Assembly: GCA_964386975.1 (NCBI GenBank) | Contig: CAYLUS010000002.1 | Coordinates: 62,001 to 126,000 of the forward strand | Direction of reading: 5' to 3' | Length of the DNA stretch: 64,000 nucleotides | From: UBA6136 sp964386975 | GTDB taxonomy: Bacteria; Pseudomonadota; Gammaproteobacteria; Methylococcales; Methylococcaceae | The notes under the pieces: model-generated | What the model was told of the DNA's origin: nothing | Seen by the model: only the letters and a program-made list of their open reading frames with translations | The model's database searches: none | Translations under genes and position numbers: made by a program | Shown: in pieces, positions 9,050-17,395 of the stretch | Layout of the letters: the number at the start of each line of letters is the position of its first letter | Position numbering within the stretch: the first letter of the stretch is position 1

Positions 9050-10630
9050 CTAAAGCTCCCGGGTCGCACTGAAGCGGATGTCAGGGTAGCGCTCTTGGGC
9101 CAGGCTCAAATTGACCCGACTGGTAGCCAAATAAACCAGATACCCAGCACCATCCTCCCCCAGGGCGTCGTAGCACTTCTTTTTAAAGTCTTCCAGCTTC
9201 TTGGGATCATCACAGCTTACCCAGCGCGCCGTTGTGATCGGCGCGGCCTCGTAGACGCACTCCACGTTGTATTCCGACTTGAGGCGGAAAGCCGTGACAT
9301 CAAACTGCAGAACCCCGACGGCACCGAGAATCAGGTCATTGTTTTTCAAGGGTTTGAACAACTGCGTTGCACCCTCCTCGGTCAGCTGCTGGAGACCCTT
9401 CTGTAGTGCCTTTCCTCTTAGTGGGTCCTTTAGAACCACCCGGCGAAACAGTTCGGGCGCAAAATAGGGAACTCCCTCGTACTTGAGATTCTCGCCTTGC
9501 GTGAAGGTATCGCCGACCTGAATGGTGCCGTGGTTATGAAGACCAATGATGTCGCCTGGAAACGCGTCTTCAACATTGACACGGCTGTCGGCTTGAAAGG
9601 TGAGTGCATTGGCAATCTGAACCGTCTTACCGGTCCTCACATGCTGCATCTTCATGCCCTTGATGTACTTTCCGGAGCAGATTCTTAAAAAGGCGATACG
9701 GTCACGGTGCGCCGGGTCCATATTCGCCTGGATCTTGAAGACAAAGCCAGAGAACTTGTCCTCTGCGGGTTCAACGGTCCGCTCGCGTGCAGACCGCGCA
9801 TGGGGCGCCGGCGCATATTCGGCGAACGCATCCAACAACTCGATGACACCGAAGTTGTTGATACCCGATCCAAAGAAAACGGGCGTTTGCTTCCCTTTCA
9901 GGTAGGCCTCATGGTCGAATGCATGACTGGCCCCTTGGACCAGCTCGATCTCCATGCGCAGTTCGTCTGCCTGGTCTCCGAGAATGGAGTCCAGGCGTGG
10001 ATTATCCAGTCCTTCGATCATTTCGCCTTCAACGATCCGATCTCCATGCGAAGGACTGAACAACTGAACCGCATTTCGATAGAGGTGATAGACCCCTTTG
10101 AAACGCTTGCCCATGCCAATGGGCCAGGTCATCGGCGCGCACTGGATTGAGAGCACCCGCTCGACTTCATCCAGCAGTTCGATCGGCTCCCGGCCCTCTC
10201 GGTCGAGCTTATTGACGAAGGTCAAAATCGGCGTATCGCGCAAGCGGCACACCTCCATTAACTTGATGGTTCGGTCCTCGACGCCCTTGGCGCTGTCAAT
10301 CACCATCAATGCCGAGTCGACAGCCGTCAGCGTGCGGTAGGTGTCTTCGGAAAAGTCCTCGTGGCCTGGGGTATCGAGAAGATTGAACACCCGCCCACGA
10401 TGCTCGAACTGCATGACCGAGGTCGTCACCGAAATACCGCGCTGCTTTTCCATCTCCATCCAGTCCGAAGTCGCATGGCGCGCCGCCTTGCGACCCTTGA
10501 CCGAACCTGCCAACTGAATCGCTCCCCCGAACAGCAGCAGTTTTTCCGTCAAAGTGGTTTTACCCGCATCGGGGTGCGAAATAATCGCAAACGTGCGCCT
10601 GCGCTCGAGTTCCTTAAGAAGTTCAGTCAT
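9050..10630 (-). CDS. prfC: Peptide chain release factor 3
   Basis: A translational GTPase of 526 residues that recycles RF1/RF2 after termination. The G1 loop SHPDAGKTTLTEKLL (about 18-32), the G3 motif DTPGHEDFSEDTYR and the G4 motif NKLDREGR are intact, and the length is that of E. coli RF3. ATG 10630 is the start. The 120 bp between the PsiF-like gene and this stop codon hold two imperfect hairpins (arms GGAGGGT/ACCCTCC and AGCATCA/TGATGCT) without T-tracts, so no clear terminator is seen there. Confidence 0.98.
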   Translation of the reverse strand: MTELLKELERRRTFAIISHPDAGKTTLTEKLLLFGGAIQLAGSVKGRKAARHATSDWMEMEKQRGISVTTSVMQFEHRGRVFNLLDTPGHEDFSEDTYRTLTAVDSALMVIDSAKGVEDRTIKLMEVCRLRDTPILTFVNKLDREGREPIELLDEVERVLSIQCAPMTWPIGMGKRFKGVYHLYRNAVQLFSPSHGDRIVEGEMIEGLDNPRLDSILGDQADELRMEIELVQGASHAFDHEAYLKGKQTPVFFGSGINNFGVIELLDAFAEYAPAPHARSARERTVEPAEDKFSGFVFKIQANMDPAHRDRIAFLRICSGKYIKGMKMQHVRTGKTVQIANALTFQADSRVNVEDAFPGDIIGLHNHGTIQVGDTFTQGENLKYEGVPYFAPELFRRVVLKDPLRGKALQKGLQQLTEEGATQLFKPLKNNDLILGAVGVLQFDVTAFRLKSEYNVECVYEAAPITTARWVSCDDPKKLEDFKKKCYDALGEDGAGYLVYLATSRVNLSLAQERYPDIRFSATREL

Positions 10631-10689
10631 TGAAGGGGCGAAAAAAAGGGGGGATTATAGCGGGACTTAAAACTTGCTCCTGCAAACCC

Positions 10690-11091
10690 ATGAGAAATCA
10701 ATCCGGCGCTCCCTGCCCTGAAGACCTTAAAAAAGTGGCCAAGGCCATTGGCATCGATCAGATACAGCGGCATATCTTCCTCTGTGCTGATCAAACCAAG
10801 CCCAAGTGCTGCAGCCACGCCGAAGGCATCGTTGCCTGGGACTATCTAAAAAAAAGGCTCGATGAATTGGGCGCGTCCAAAAAAGGCCAAGTCGCCCGAA
10901 CCAAGGCCAACTGCCTGAGACTCTGCCTGAGAGGACCCATTGCCGTGGTTTATCCGGATCAGGTCTGGTATCACTCCTGCACCCCGGTGGTACTGGAAGA
11001 GATTATCCAGCAGCACCTGATCGGCGGAAGGCCAGTCGAGGCTTACCGCATTCAATCAAGCCCTGCATCCTTTGACGAACTGGGCACCTGA
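10690..11091 (+). CDS. Thioredoxin-like (2Fe-2S) ferredoxin
   Basis: A 133-residue protein of the thioredoxin-fold 2Fe-2S ferredoxin family, seen as a stand-alone domain. The cluster ligands are probably the cysteines of FLCADQTKPKCC and NCLRLCLRGP, followed by the typical IAVVYPDQVWYHSC and HLIGGRPV ending. It is a likely small cytoplasmic electron carrier with unknown partner. ATG 10690 is chosen; the open frame upstream reaches only a TTG that overlaps the prfC start. Its 3' end overlaps the convergent K+ channel gene by 40 bp. Confidence 0.83.
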   Translation: MRNQSGAPCPEDLKKVAKAIGIDQIQRHIFLCADQTKPKCCSHAEGIVAWDYLKKRLDELGASKKGQVARTKANCLRLCLRGPIAVVYPDQVWYHSCTPVVLEEIIQQHLIGGRPVEAYRIQSSPASFDELGT

Positions 11092-12167
11092 CTCAGGGAC
11101 TCGAGCGCGTCCAATTGTTCAACGGTTCCAAGCGCGAGAATTTGATCCCCGTCGAGTAGCCTCAAGTCTGCATCAGGGTGAGCAATGACCTGATGGTTCC
11201 TCAAAATGACCAGAATGTTGGCGCCGCTACGGTCGCCAAGATTCAACTCCTTGAGCGCCCTGCCCTCAAAGGGTGAGCCTTTAACGACACTGATTCCTTC
11301 AAGATTAAGTCGCTCTTCGCCTTTGGAGATGACGGTATCAAAAAAATCGACGACGGTCGGGCTCAGAATCAAGTGCGCGAGTCGTCGCCCACCAATTGCA
11401 TAAGGGCTGATTGCGCGATCGGCCCCGGCCCGAATCAACTTCGGAACGCTGCTTTCACTCACCGCTCTTGAGACGATATACATCTTCGGGTTCAGTACTC
11501 TGGCGGAGAGCACGATGTAAAGGTTATTGGCATCATCGCCGCTGGTGGCAATCAACCCCTTGGCGGAGTGAATCCCGGCTCGCATCAAGACGTCATCGTC
11601 ACTGGCATCACCCTGGATCATCAAAAACTGTCGCTGTGCGGCAAACTCCTGCTTTTCCACCTTTGGATCGATCAACACAAAAGGGGTTCGTGAAGCCTGA
11701 AGTTCGAGCGCGGCCTGCTTCCCCACTCGACCGAGGCCTGCAATGATGATGTGGTCCTTGAGTGATTCGATGTCCCGCTGCATCTTATTGATTCCCAATG
11801 GATCGGCAATTCGGCTCATCACCAGATAGTCCATGACGATGGTCAGGCTGTAGAAAAGGCTACCAATGCCGGTAATGGCAATAAAAATCGTGAAGAGCCT
11901 GCCCACCTCATCCAGACGAATCACCTCGCCATAGCCAATGGTGGTAATGGTGATGACGGTCATGAACACCGCATCGAGCAGGGTCGCATCTTGAGCCCGG
12001 CCAATCCAGTAGTAGCCGGCCGTTCCGACCAGCGTCACGATCGCCACCAAAATCAGAGACGGACGTAACCGGTCACCGAGCCGGGACGCCGGATTGGAAA
12101 GCGTCTCGACGCTAATCGGCGAGGGGTCGCTCGAACTTACTCCCAAGGGTCGGTTTCGCACTATCAA
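11052..12167 (-). CDS. Two-TM potassium channel with RCK (TrkA) domains
   Basis: A 371-residue ligand-gated K+ channel of the MthK/Kch type. A helix near 36-56, a pore helix with the selectivity filter TITTIGYGEV (about 75-84) and a second helix (LFTIFIAITGIGSLFYSLTIV) are followed by a TrkA-N Rossmann domain starting at HIIIAGLGRVGKQA and a TrkA-C domain at the C-terminus. It probably sets membrane potential or K+ release in response to a nucleotide or ion. No ATG precedes the first helix; TTG 12167 or GTG 12161 must be the start. The gene lies 22 bp after rsfS on the same strand. Confidence 0.88.
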   Translation of the reverse strand: MIVRNRPLGVSSSDPSPISVETLSNPASRLGDRLRPSLILVAIVTLVGTAGYYWIGRAQDATLLDAVFMTVITITTIGYGEVIRLDEVGRLFTIFIAITGIGSLFYSLTIVMDYLVMSRIADPLGINKMQRDIESLKDHIIIAGLGRVGKQAALELQASRTPFVLIDPKVEKQEFAAQRQFLMIQGDASDDDVLMRAGIHSAKGLIATSGDDANNLYIVLSARVLNPKMYIVSRAVSESSVPKLIRAGADRAISPYAIGGRRLAHLILSPTVVDFFDTVISKGEERLNLEGISVVKGSPFEGRALKELNLGDRSGANILVILRNHQVIAHPDADLRLLDGDQILALGTVEQLDALESLSQVPSSSKDAGLD

Positions 12168-12189
12168 TCAGGACCCTGACAGTTGGCGC

Positions 12190-12537
12190 TCAGGCAGCGT
12201 GAACGCTAGATGCCGAGTCGCCCTGCCAAAGCTTTTCAAGTTGATAAAACTCGCGGATCGGCGCCCGCATGACATGCACGATCACATCACCTAGATCCAC
12301 CAGGACCCAGTCACCGACAGTCTCACCCTCGACTCCAAGGGGCTGAACATGATGCTTTTTGGCATCCTCAGACACATGCCCCCCCAGAGATTTGACATGA
12401 CGCTCGGAGGTGCCGGTCGCAATGACCATGTAATCGGCAATGCTGGTCCTGCCCCTGACATCGAGCGTCAAGACATCCCGTGCCTTGCCATCCTCCAGCG
12501 TTTCAAGGACCACTTTTAAAAGTTCGTCTGTCGTCAT
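12190..12537 (-). CDS. rsfS: Ribosomal silencing factor RsfS
   Basis: A 115-residue RsfS/Iojap protein that binds ribosomal protein L14 and blocks subunit joining when nutrients fall. Family signatures are the core DYMVIATGTSERHVKSLGGHV and WVLVDLGDVIVHVMRAPIREFYQLEKLW. The length is typical and the start is ATG 12537. In E. coli it follows nadD; nadD is not here, and the gene sits between mltD and a K+ channel gene. Confidence 0.96.
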   Translation of the reverse strand: MTTDELLKVVLETLEDGKARDVLTLDVRGRTSIADYMVIATGTSERHVKSLGGHVSEDAKKHHVQPLGVEGETVGDWVLVDLGDVIVHVMRAPIREFYQLEKLWQGDSASSVHAA

Positions 12538-12590
12538 GGATTTATCAGTACTTAAGTGAGATGCCCGCTCAAAGGGGGTATTACCGAGAG

Positions 12591-14246
12591 TCAGTGTCCT
12601 TTTTTGGCGGTGGGTTTTGAGGCAGTCGGTTTCTTTGCGCCACTGGTTGGGCTGTTTTTTCCCGAACTGCCATGCCGGCTAGCGTCCTGACCACGATCTA
12701 TGGTCTTGCCCACATCCCCACGTTCACTTCGACCCTGATGTGTGCGCGAGGCCTTGGTTTCCGTATTGTCATGCCCTCGATGCCCATGATGAGAACGCTC
12801 CGCATCATGGCTTCGACCCCCTCGGCCCGAAATCCCCGGAGACGACGCCTCCGAGACCACCAGCCGCTGCCCTGCCTCGACCCGAGTGGTGACTGGGATC
12901 CCGTTCATGCGCGCCAACTCATGGACATCGAGGCCATGCTTGCGGGCCACCGAATAAAGGGTTTCACCCCGGAGTACGGACACCTCTTGCTTGCGCCCAC
13001 CGCCTTCCTGGCCATGACGACGCGAAGAGGTGCTTGCAGCATCCTCATCGGCGCGACCTTGAGATCCCTCACCCCGACGATAATCCCGGGAGTCGCCTCG
13101 GGTTTGTACCAAGGCATTGACCTCGTTCGAGGCATCGTTCCCCGAACGGCTCTCATTAGCCGCATTCTTACGCGCAAATTCGCGCCGGAAGGTTTGAAAA
13201 GCACCTGGCTCGGTTGGCAAACCTTCATCAAAGCTGTCGGCACTTGCAAGGCTTCGGCGTTGGCCGGAGAGTCGCTCCACGTCCTGGCGAAACTCAGCCG
13301 CTTTCTTTTCTGCAGGAATGTAAAGGTGATAGCTCCCCTCGACATCTGCATATTGCCCCTTGAAACCGGGGTTTAGCTCGTAGAGTTTGTCGAGCGAGAT
13401 ACCCGCGGCATCGGCCGCCAGCGCCAGATCCAGTTGATTACTGATTTTGACCGGCTTGTATTTGGCCGAATTGGGGAGATCCTTGAGACTGATCCCATAG
13501 CGCTCTGAATCGGCAAAAAGCCGCGCAACCGCCATCAGTCTTGGGACATAAGCGCGGGTCTCCTGTGGCAGATTAAGTGACCAGAAGTCGGTCGGAAGGC
13601 CCGCTGCCTCGTTCCGCCGGATGGCCCGACCCACCGTCCCCTCGCCGCAGTTGTAGGCAGCAATCGCCAGCAACCAGTCGCCAAAATCACGATGCAGCTT
13701 GCTCAGGTATTTGATGGCCGCCTTGGTAGAGGCATAGACATCACGCCGGCCGTCGTAGAAACGGCTCCGCTTGAGACCATAATTGGTTCCGGTAGAGGGG
13801 ATGAACTGCCAGATGCCGGCTGCCCTCGCAGGGGAAACCACATGCGGCTGGAACGCACTTTCCACAATCGGGAGCAGCGCCAATTCACCCGGGACGTTCT
13901 TTTTTTCCACCAGCTTTACAATGGAATAGAGAAAGGGTTCGGCACGGTTCTGGGCTCTTTCAAGATAACCCGGGTGATTGGCAAACCAGCTCAGTTCCCG
14001 ATCGATGTCCGGGTGATCGATCGGTGGCAGCGCGTAAAGTGCGAACAACCGATCCCAGAGGGTATCGTACTGGGAGCCCCGGGAATCCCTCTTCTTTTTA
14101 CCCTTACCCGCCTGCATTAGCTCTGCCTGCGATGAATCGGGTATAGTTGGCGCTTTCTTGACCTCGTTCTTGGAACACCCGGCCATCAGGATTGCCCCGA
14201 CCAAGGTGCAGGCAACCCATCTGACACGAGACTTTGGAAGTTGCAT
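12591..14246 (-). CDS. mltD: Membrane-bound lytic transglycosylase D, LysM type
   Basis: An outer-membrane lipoprotein that cleaves peptidoglycan glycan strands. The N-terminal signal ends in lipobox LMAGC (Cys23). The SLT domain begins near 115 with the catalytic Glu in LPIVESAFQPHVVSP, then AAGIWQFIPSTGTNYGL and the AAYNCGEGTVGRAI motif. One LysM domain (SVLRGETLYSVARKHGLDVH) lies near 420-465, where E. coli MltD has two. The last 90 residues are low-complexity and rich in His, Arg, Gly and Ser, an unusual tail. The gene is divergent from the yafS-rnhA-dnaQ run, an order also found in enterics apart from the missing gloB. Confidence 0.93.
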   Translation of the reverse strand: MQLPKSRVRWVACTLVGAILMAGCSKNEVKKAPTIPDSSQAELMQAGKGKKKRDSRGSQYDTLWDRLFALYALPPIDHPDIDRELSWFANHPGYLERAQNRAEPFLYSIVKLVEKKNVPGELALLPIVESAFQPHVVSPARAAGIWQFIPSTGTNYGLKRSRFYDGRRDVYASTKAAIKYLSKLHRDFGDWLLAIAAYNCGEGTVGRAIRRNEAAGLPTDFWSLNLPQETRAYVPRLMAVARLFADSERYGISLKDLPNSAKYKPVKISNQLDLALAADAAGISLDKLYELNPGFKGQYADVEGSYHLYIPAEKKAAEFRQDVERLSGQRRSLASADSFDEGLPTEPGAFQTFRREFARKNAANESRSGNDASNEVNALVQTRGDSRDYRRGEGSQGRADEDAASTSSRRHGQEGGGRKQEVSVLRGETLYSVARKHGLDVHELARMNGIPVTTRVEAGQRLVVSEASSPGISGRGGRSHDAERSHHGHRGHDNTETKASRTHQGRSERGDVGKTIDRGQDASRHGSSGKNSPTSGAKKPTASKPTAKKGH

Positions 14247-14308
14247 CGCTTCTTGAATCCTCAGATTTGGACGTCAGCAGGCCCTGTGGGCCGATCTATG
14301 AGACGCTG

Positions 14309-15058
14309 ATGAAAAAGATACGCCGAACCCAGCCGCTGGCACGTCACGAATTCTTGAAATGGTATCACGTGGCCAGCCTCGGACAAGCGCTGCAGAGCCG
14401 GGAGTCGAATTATCTGAAGACGCATCTCAACCTGACGTACCAGCAAAAAACACTGCAAATCGGTCGATTGGGTTCAGAGAGTCGGTTCATCGAGCCCGAC
14501 TTCATCGGTAACTTTGTGCTGGCGGACAACAAGGGACCACGAAGTTTCCCGACGTTTGTTCAAGCCTGTGCCGGCGCCATTCCGATCGCTACAGAAAGCA
14601 TCGATACAGTCATACTTCCTCATGTCCTTGAGTTCGTGGCAGACCGCCATCAGGTGCTCAGAGAGGTGGAACGGGTCCTCAAGCCTGAAGGCAAACTGTT
14701 CATTTTTGGCCTAAATCCCTGGTGCCCGAGTCGGCTGGTCAATCTGGCCCGCAAGACCTCATTCTGGGGCGCTCACCTGATTCCGGCGCACCAACTCATG
14801 GATTGGCTTAGCCTCCTTAAATTCGATGCAGAGCTTGAGCCTACCTTGGATCAAAGAACGGCTGGCAGCCCGCCCATCGAGTCATCGGTCTGGCACGAAC
14901 TCAAGTCAAGCCTGTCTCTTGGCTACGCCATTCATGCGGTCAAACGCAACTACACACTCATCCCGCTGGAACCGGAATGGTCAAAGCTGACCCAATTGGT
15001 CACCGGCCGCCTGATCGAGACACCCCAACTCAACGCTGAACGCTTTCCAGAACCATGA
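14309..15058 (+). CDS. SAM-dependent methyltransferase, YafS type
   Basis: A 249-residue class I methyltransferase-like protein. The central segment SIDTVILPHVLEFVADRHQVLREVERVLKPEGKLFIFG is the methyltransferase type 11 core (post-motif II to III). The glycine-rich SAM motif is weak (TLQIGRLGSESRF), which fits the divergent YafS group. It holds the YafS place between mltD and rnhA and overlaps rnhA by 4 bp. The ATG at 14309 is used; a TTG at 14234 would overlap the divergent mltD start. The substrate is unknown. Confidence 0.82.
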   Translation: MKKIRRTQPLARHEFLKWYHVASLGQALQSRESNYLKTHLNLTYQQKTLQIGRLGSESRFIEPDFIGNFVLADNKGPRSFPTFVQACAGAIPIATESIDTVILPHVLEFVADRHQVLREVERVLKPEGKLFIFGLNPWCPSRLVNLARKTSFWGAHLIPAHQLMDWLSLLKFDAELEPTLDQRTAGSPPIESSVWHELKSSLSLGYAIHAVKRNYTLIPLEPEWSKLTQLVTGRLIETPQLNAERFPEP

Positions 15059-15507
15059 CAGAGCACGTTCGCATCTATACCGATGGGGCATGCAAGGGAA
15101 ACCCGGGACCCGGGGGGTGGGGTGCATTGCTGGTATACGGGGAACGCACCTTGGAACTGTCCGGTGGTGAGAGGGAGACGACCAATAACCGCATGGAACT
15201 GACTGCCGCCATCAAGGCACTCGAGGCCCTCAAACGCCCGTGCAACGCGATCATCACAACGGATTCAACCTACGTCATGAAAGGCATTACCGAGTGGGTG
15301 CCTGGTTGGATTCGCAAGCATTGGCGTACCGCCAGCAACGCACCGGTCAAGAATGTAGATCTCTGGCAGGCGCTACTGAAAGCACAGGCACCGCATCAGG
15401 TCGAGTGGCGGTGGGTTAAAGGGCATAACGGCCACCCTGAAAACGAACGAGCCGACCAACTGGCTAATCATGGCATCCTCGAACTTTCAAAGAACACCCA
15501 CGCTTAG
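15055..15507 (+). CDS. rnhA: Ribonuclease HI
   Basis: A 150-residue enzyme that degrades the RNA of RNA-DNA hybrids. The four acidic active-site residues are visible: Asp in IYTDGACKGNPGPGGW, Glu in NRMELTAAIKALE, Asp in TTDSTYVMKGI and Asp in ERADQLA. The length matches E. coli RNase HI (155). The start overlaps the methyltransferase stop as ATGA, and dnaQ follows 6 bp after the stop, so the three genes are translationally coupled. Confidence 0.98.
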   Translation: MTEHVRIYTDGACKGNPGPGGWGALLVYGERTLELSGGERETTNNRMELTAAIKALEALKRPCNAIITTDSTYVMKGITEWVPGWIRKHWRTASNAPVKNVDLWQALLKAQAPHQVEWRWVKGHNGHPENERADQLANHGILELSKNTHA

Positions 15508-15513
15508 TTCCTG

Positions 15514-16257
15514 ATGAATCGAAAAATCGTTCTGGATACGGAAACAACCGGGCTCGATCCGCAGACCGGTCACCGCATCATTGAGATCGGCTGCGTTGAA
15601 CTGATTGGTCGCAAACTCACCGGCAACCGCTTCCATACCTATTTGAACCCGGAGCGGGATATTGATGTGGGCGCCTCCGAGGTCCATGGGCTGACGATGG
15701 ACTTCCTCAAGGACAAACCCCGGTTTCAGGATGTGGCCGATGATCTGGTCGAATTCATCCAAGGTGCGGAACTGGTGATTCACAACGCGCCATTTGATGT
15801 CGGCTTTCTCAATCATGAATTCGGTCGTCTGAGCGGCTACTCGGACATTGGCAGCCTGTGTGTAGTGCTGGATACCCTGCTTCTGGCGCGCCAGAAACAC
15901 CCCGGCCAGCGCAATAGCCTCGACGCGCTCTGCAAACGCTACAACATTTCCAATGCCCACCGGACCCTGCATGGCGCGCTGCTGGATGCGGAAATTCTGG
16001 CTGAGGTCTATCTCTCCATGACCGGGGGACAGACATCGCTGCAACTCGATCAGGATGAATCTGCCGATCCTCCCCCAACGGCCGGAGGGCAGATTGAATC
16101 TGCCAACACAGAGACTCAAGGGCCCATGACCCGCACGCGGGTGATCCGCTCCACCCCGGAGGAGTTGGCAGCGCATCAACAGCGGCTTGATGCCATTCAA
16201 AAGTCCAGCCAAGGCCAATGCCTGTGGCTCAAATCGCAATCTCCTCAACAGACCTAA
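15514..16257 (+). CDS. dnaQ: DNA polymerase III epsilon subunit (proofreading)
   Basis: The 247-residue 3'-5' exonuclease of the replicative polymerase. DEDDh motifs are intact: VLDTETTGLDP (Exo I), VIHNAPFDVGFLNHEF (Exo II) and HRTLHGALLDAEIL (Exo III, with the general-base His). The C-terminal 60 residues form the usual variable tail that contacts the alpha subunit. It is last gene of the yafS-rnhA-dnaQ run. The next 270 bp hold no gene and no clear terminator, only a loose GGGCCC repeat near 16282 and 16322. Confidence 0.98.
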   Translation: MNRKIVLDTETTGLDPQTGHRIIEIGCVELIGRKLTGNRFHTYLNPERDIDVGASEVHGLTMDFLKDKPRFQDVADDLVEFIQGAELVIHNAPFDVGFLNHEFGRLSGYSDIGSLCVVLDTLLLARQKHPGQRNSLDALCKRYNISNAHRTLHGALLDAEILAEVYLSMTGGQTSLQLDQDESADPPPTAGGQIESANTETQGPMTRTRVIRSTPEELAAHQQRLDAIQKSSQGQCLWLKSQSPQQT

Positions 16258-16472
16258 TTCCCATCTCATTCGTTTTTTCTGGGCCCAAAGACAACCCACG
16301 CTCTGACTACAGGGCTTAAATGGGCCCGCGCATTTTCAGCATCGATCCGTCCTTGCCTTCGATCATCCATGCGTGGGCTCACCTCAGATTCCCAGCCGAT
16401 CCTCCGACCCACCTGAAGAATCCAGGCGAGCCACTGCCTCTGAAAAATAAATCAAAAAACTAGATATTGGGG

Positions 16473-16498
16473 TTGCAATTCGTTTTTTTGCGTATAAT
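16473..16498 (+). promoter_or_regulatory. Candidate promoter of the orphan parA
   Basis: A consensus -10 box TATAAT (16493-16498) lies 31 bp before ATG 16530 in a locally AT-rich stretch. A TTGCAA at 16473 could be the -35, but the spacer is only 14 bp; TTGGGG at 16467 gives 20 bp. The -10 is convincing and the -35 is not. Confidence 0.4.
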
Positions 16499-16529
16499 TT
16501 GTGTTTTGGAAACATCAGCGGGGGCAGCC

Positions 16530-17318
16530 ATGCGTCGGGTCATCTTCAATCAAAAAGGCGGGGTCGGTAAATCGACGATCACCTGCAATCTGGCAGCTAT
16601 CAGCGCAGCCGAAGGCCACAAGACCCTGGTGATTGATCTGGACGTTCAAGGGAACTCATCCCATTACCTGCTCGGCGGCAAGGTGGATGACCCGGAGGCA
16701 ACGGTGGCCGATTTTTTTAAAAACTCCCTGAGCATGAACCTCTTCGGAAAAGGCCAAGGCAGTGTGCTGGAGGGACTGATCCACGAAACACCGTTCAATA
16801 ACCTTTTCGTTCTGCCCTCTCATCCAGAGCTCGAGCCCCTTCAGAGTCGCCTGGAATCCAGATACAAAATCTACAAACTGCGGGAGGCGCTGGACGCTCT
16901 CAAGGGATTTGATCGCATTTACATCGACACACCACCGGTTCTGAATTTCTATAGCCGCTCGGCCCTGATCGCGGCACAAAGCTGCATCATTCCCTTTGAC
17001 TGCGATGCCTTTTCAAGGGAGGCCCTTTACGGTCTGATGAGTGCGCTTGAAGAAATTCGCTCGGACCACAATCCTCAACTCAACATCGAGGGTGTGGTCG
17101 TCAATCAGTTCCAGGCCAGAGCCAAGTTGCCCCAGCAACTGGTCGATGAGCTCATTGACCGGGGACAGTCCGTTTTCGATACCAAGCTGTCACCCTCCGT
17201 CAAGGTCAGGGAGTCCCACAGCCTGTGCCGTCCGTTGATTCATCTGGTTCCTGAGCACAAGCTGAGCCAGGAGTTCGTAGCGCTTCATAAAGAGCTCGAT
17301 ATGCGTCGCGCCCATTGA
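16530..17318 (+). CDS. ParA-family partition/positioning ATPase, orphan
   Basis: A 262-residue deviant-Walker ATPase that would bind DNA or a membrane surface in its ATP form. It opens with FNQKGGVGKSTITCNLA (deviant Walker A), then LVIDLDVQGNSSHYLL (Walker A' aspartate) and IYIDTPPVLNFYSRSAL (Walker B region). ATG 16530 follows GGGGGC and a TATAAT box. No parB or visible cargo gene is next to it, so it is not the chromosomal parAB pair. A role in positioning some large complex is possible but not shown. A terminator ends the gene. Confidence 0.87.
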   Translation: MRRVIFNQKGGVGKSTITCNLAAISAAEGHKTLVIDLDVQGNSSHYLLGGKVDDPEATVADFFKNSLSMNLFGKGQGSVLEGLIHETPFNNLFVLPSHPELEPLQSRLESRYKIYKLREALDALKGFDRIYIDTPPVLNFYSRSALIAAQSCIIPFDCDAFSREALYGLMSALEEIRSDHNPQLNIEGVVVNQFQARAKLPQQLVDELIDRGQSVFDTKLSPSVKVRESHSLCRPLIHLVPEHKLSQEFVALHKELDMRRAH

Positions 17319-17348
17319 CTCCGTGCCCTGGCACGACTGGTCATACAA

Positions 17349-17373
17349 ACGCCCCCGCTGGGGGCGTTTTTTT
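17349..17373 (+). terminator. Rho-independent terminator after parA
   Basis: CGCCCCC-GCT-GGGGGCG hairpin (17350-17366) followed by seven T residues, 31 bp after the parA stop. The symporter gene starts 23 bp after the T-tract and must use its own promoter or readthrough. Confidence 0.9.
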
Positions 17374-17395
17374 ATCCTAAAGCCCGAGAATCGTC

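Noticed and set aside
16467..16529. Upstream extension of the ParA start
   Set aside because: It would put the TATAAT promoter inside the coding region and adds a non-homologous N-terminus.
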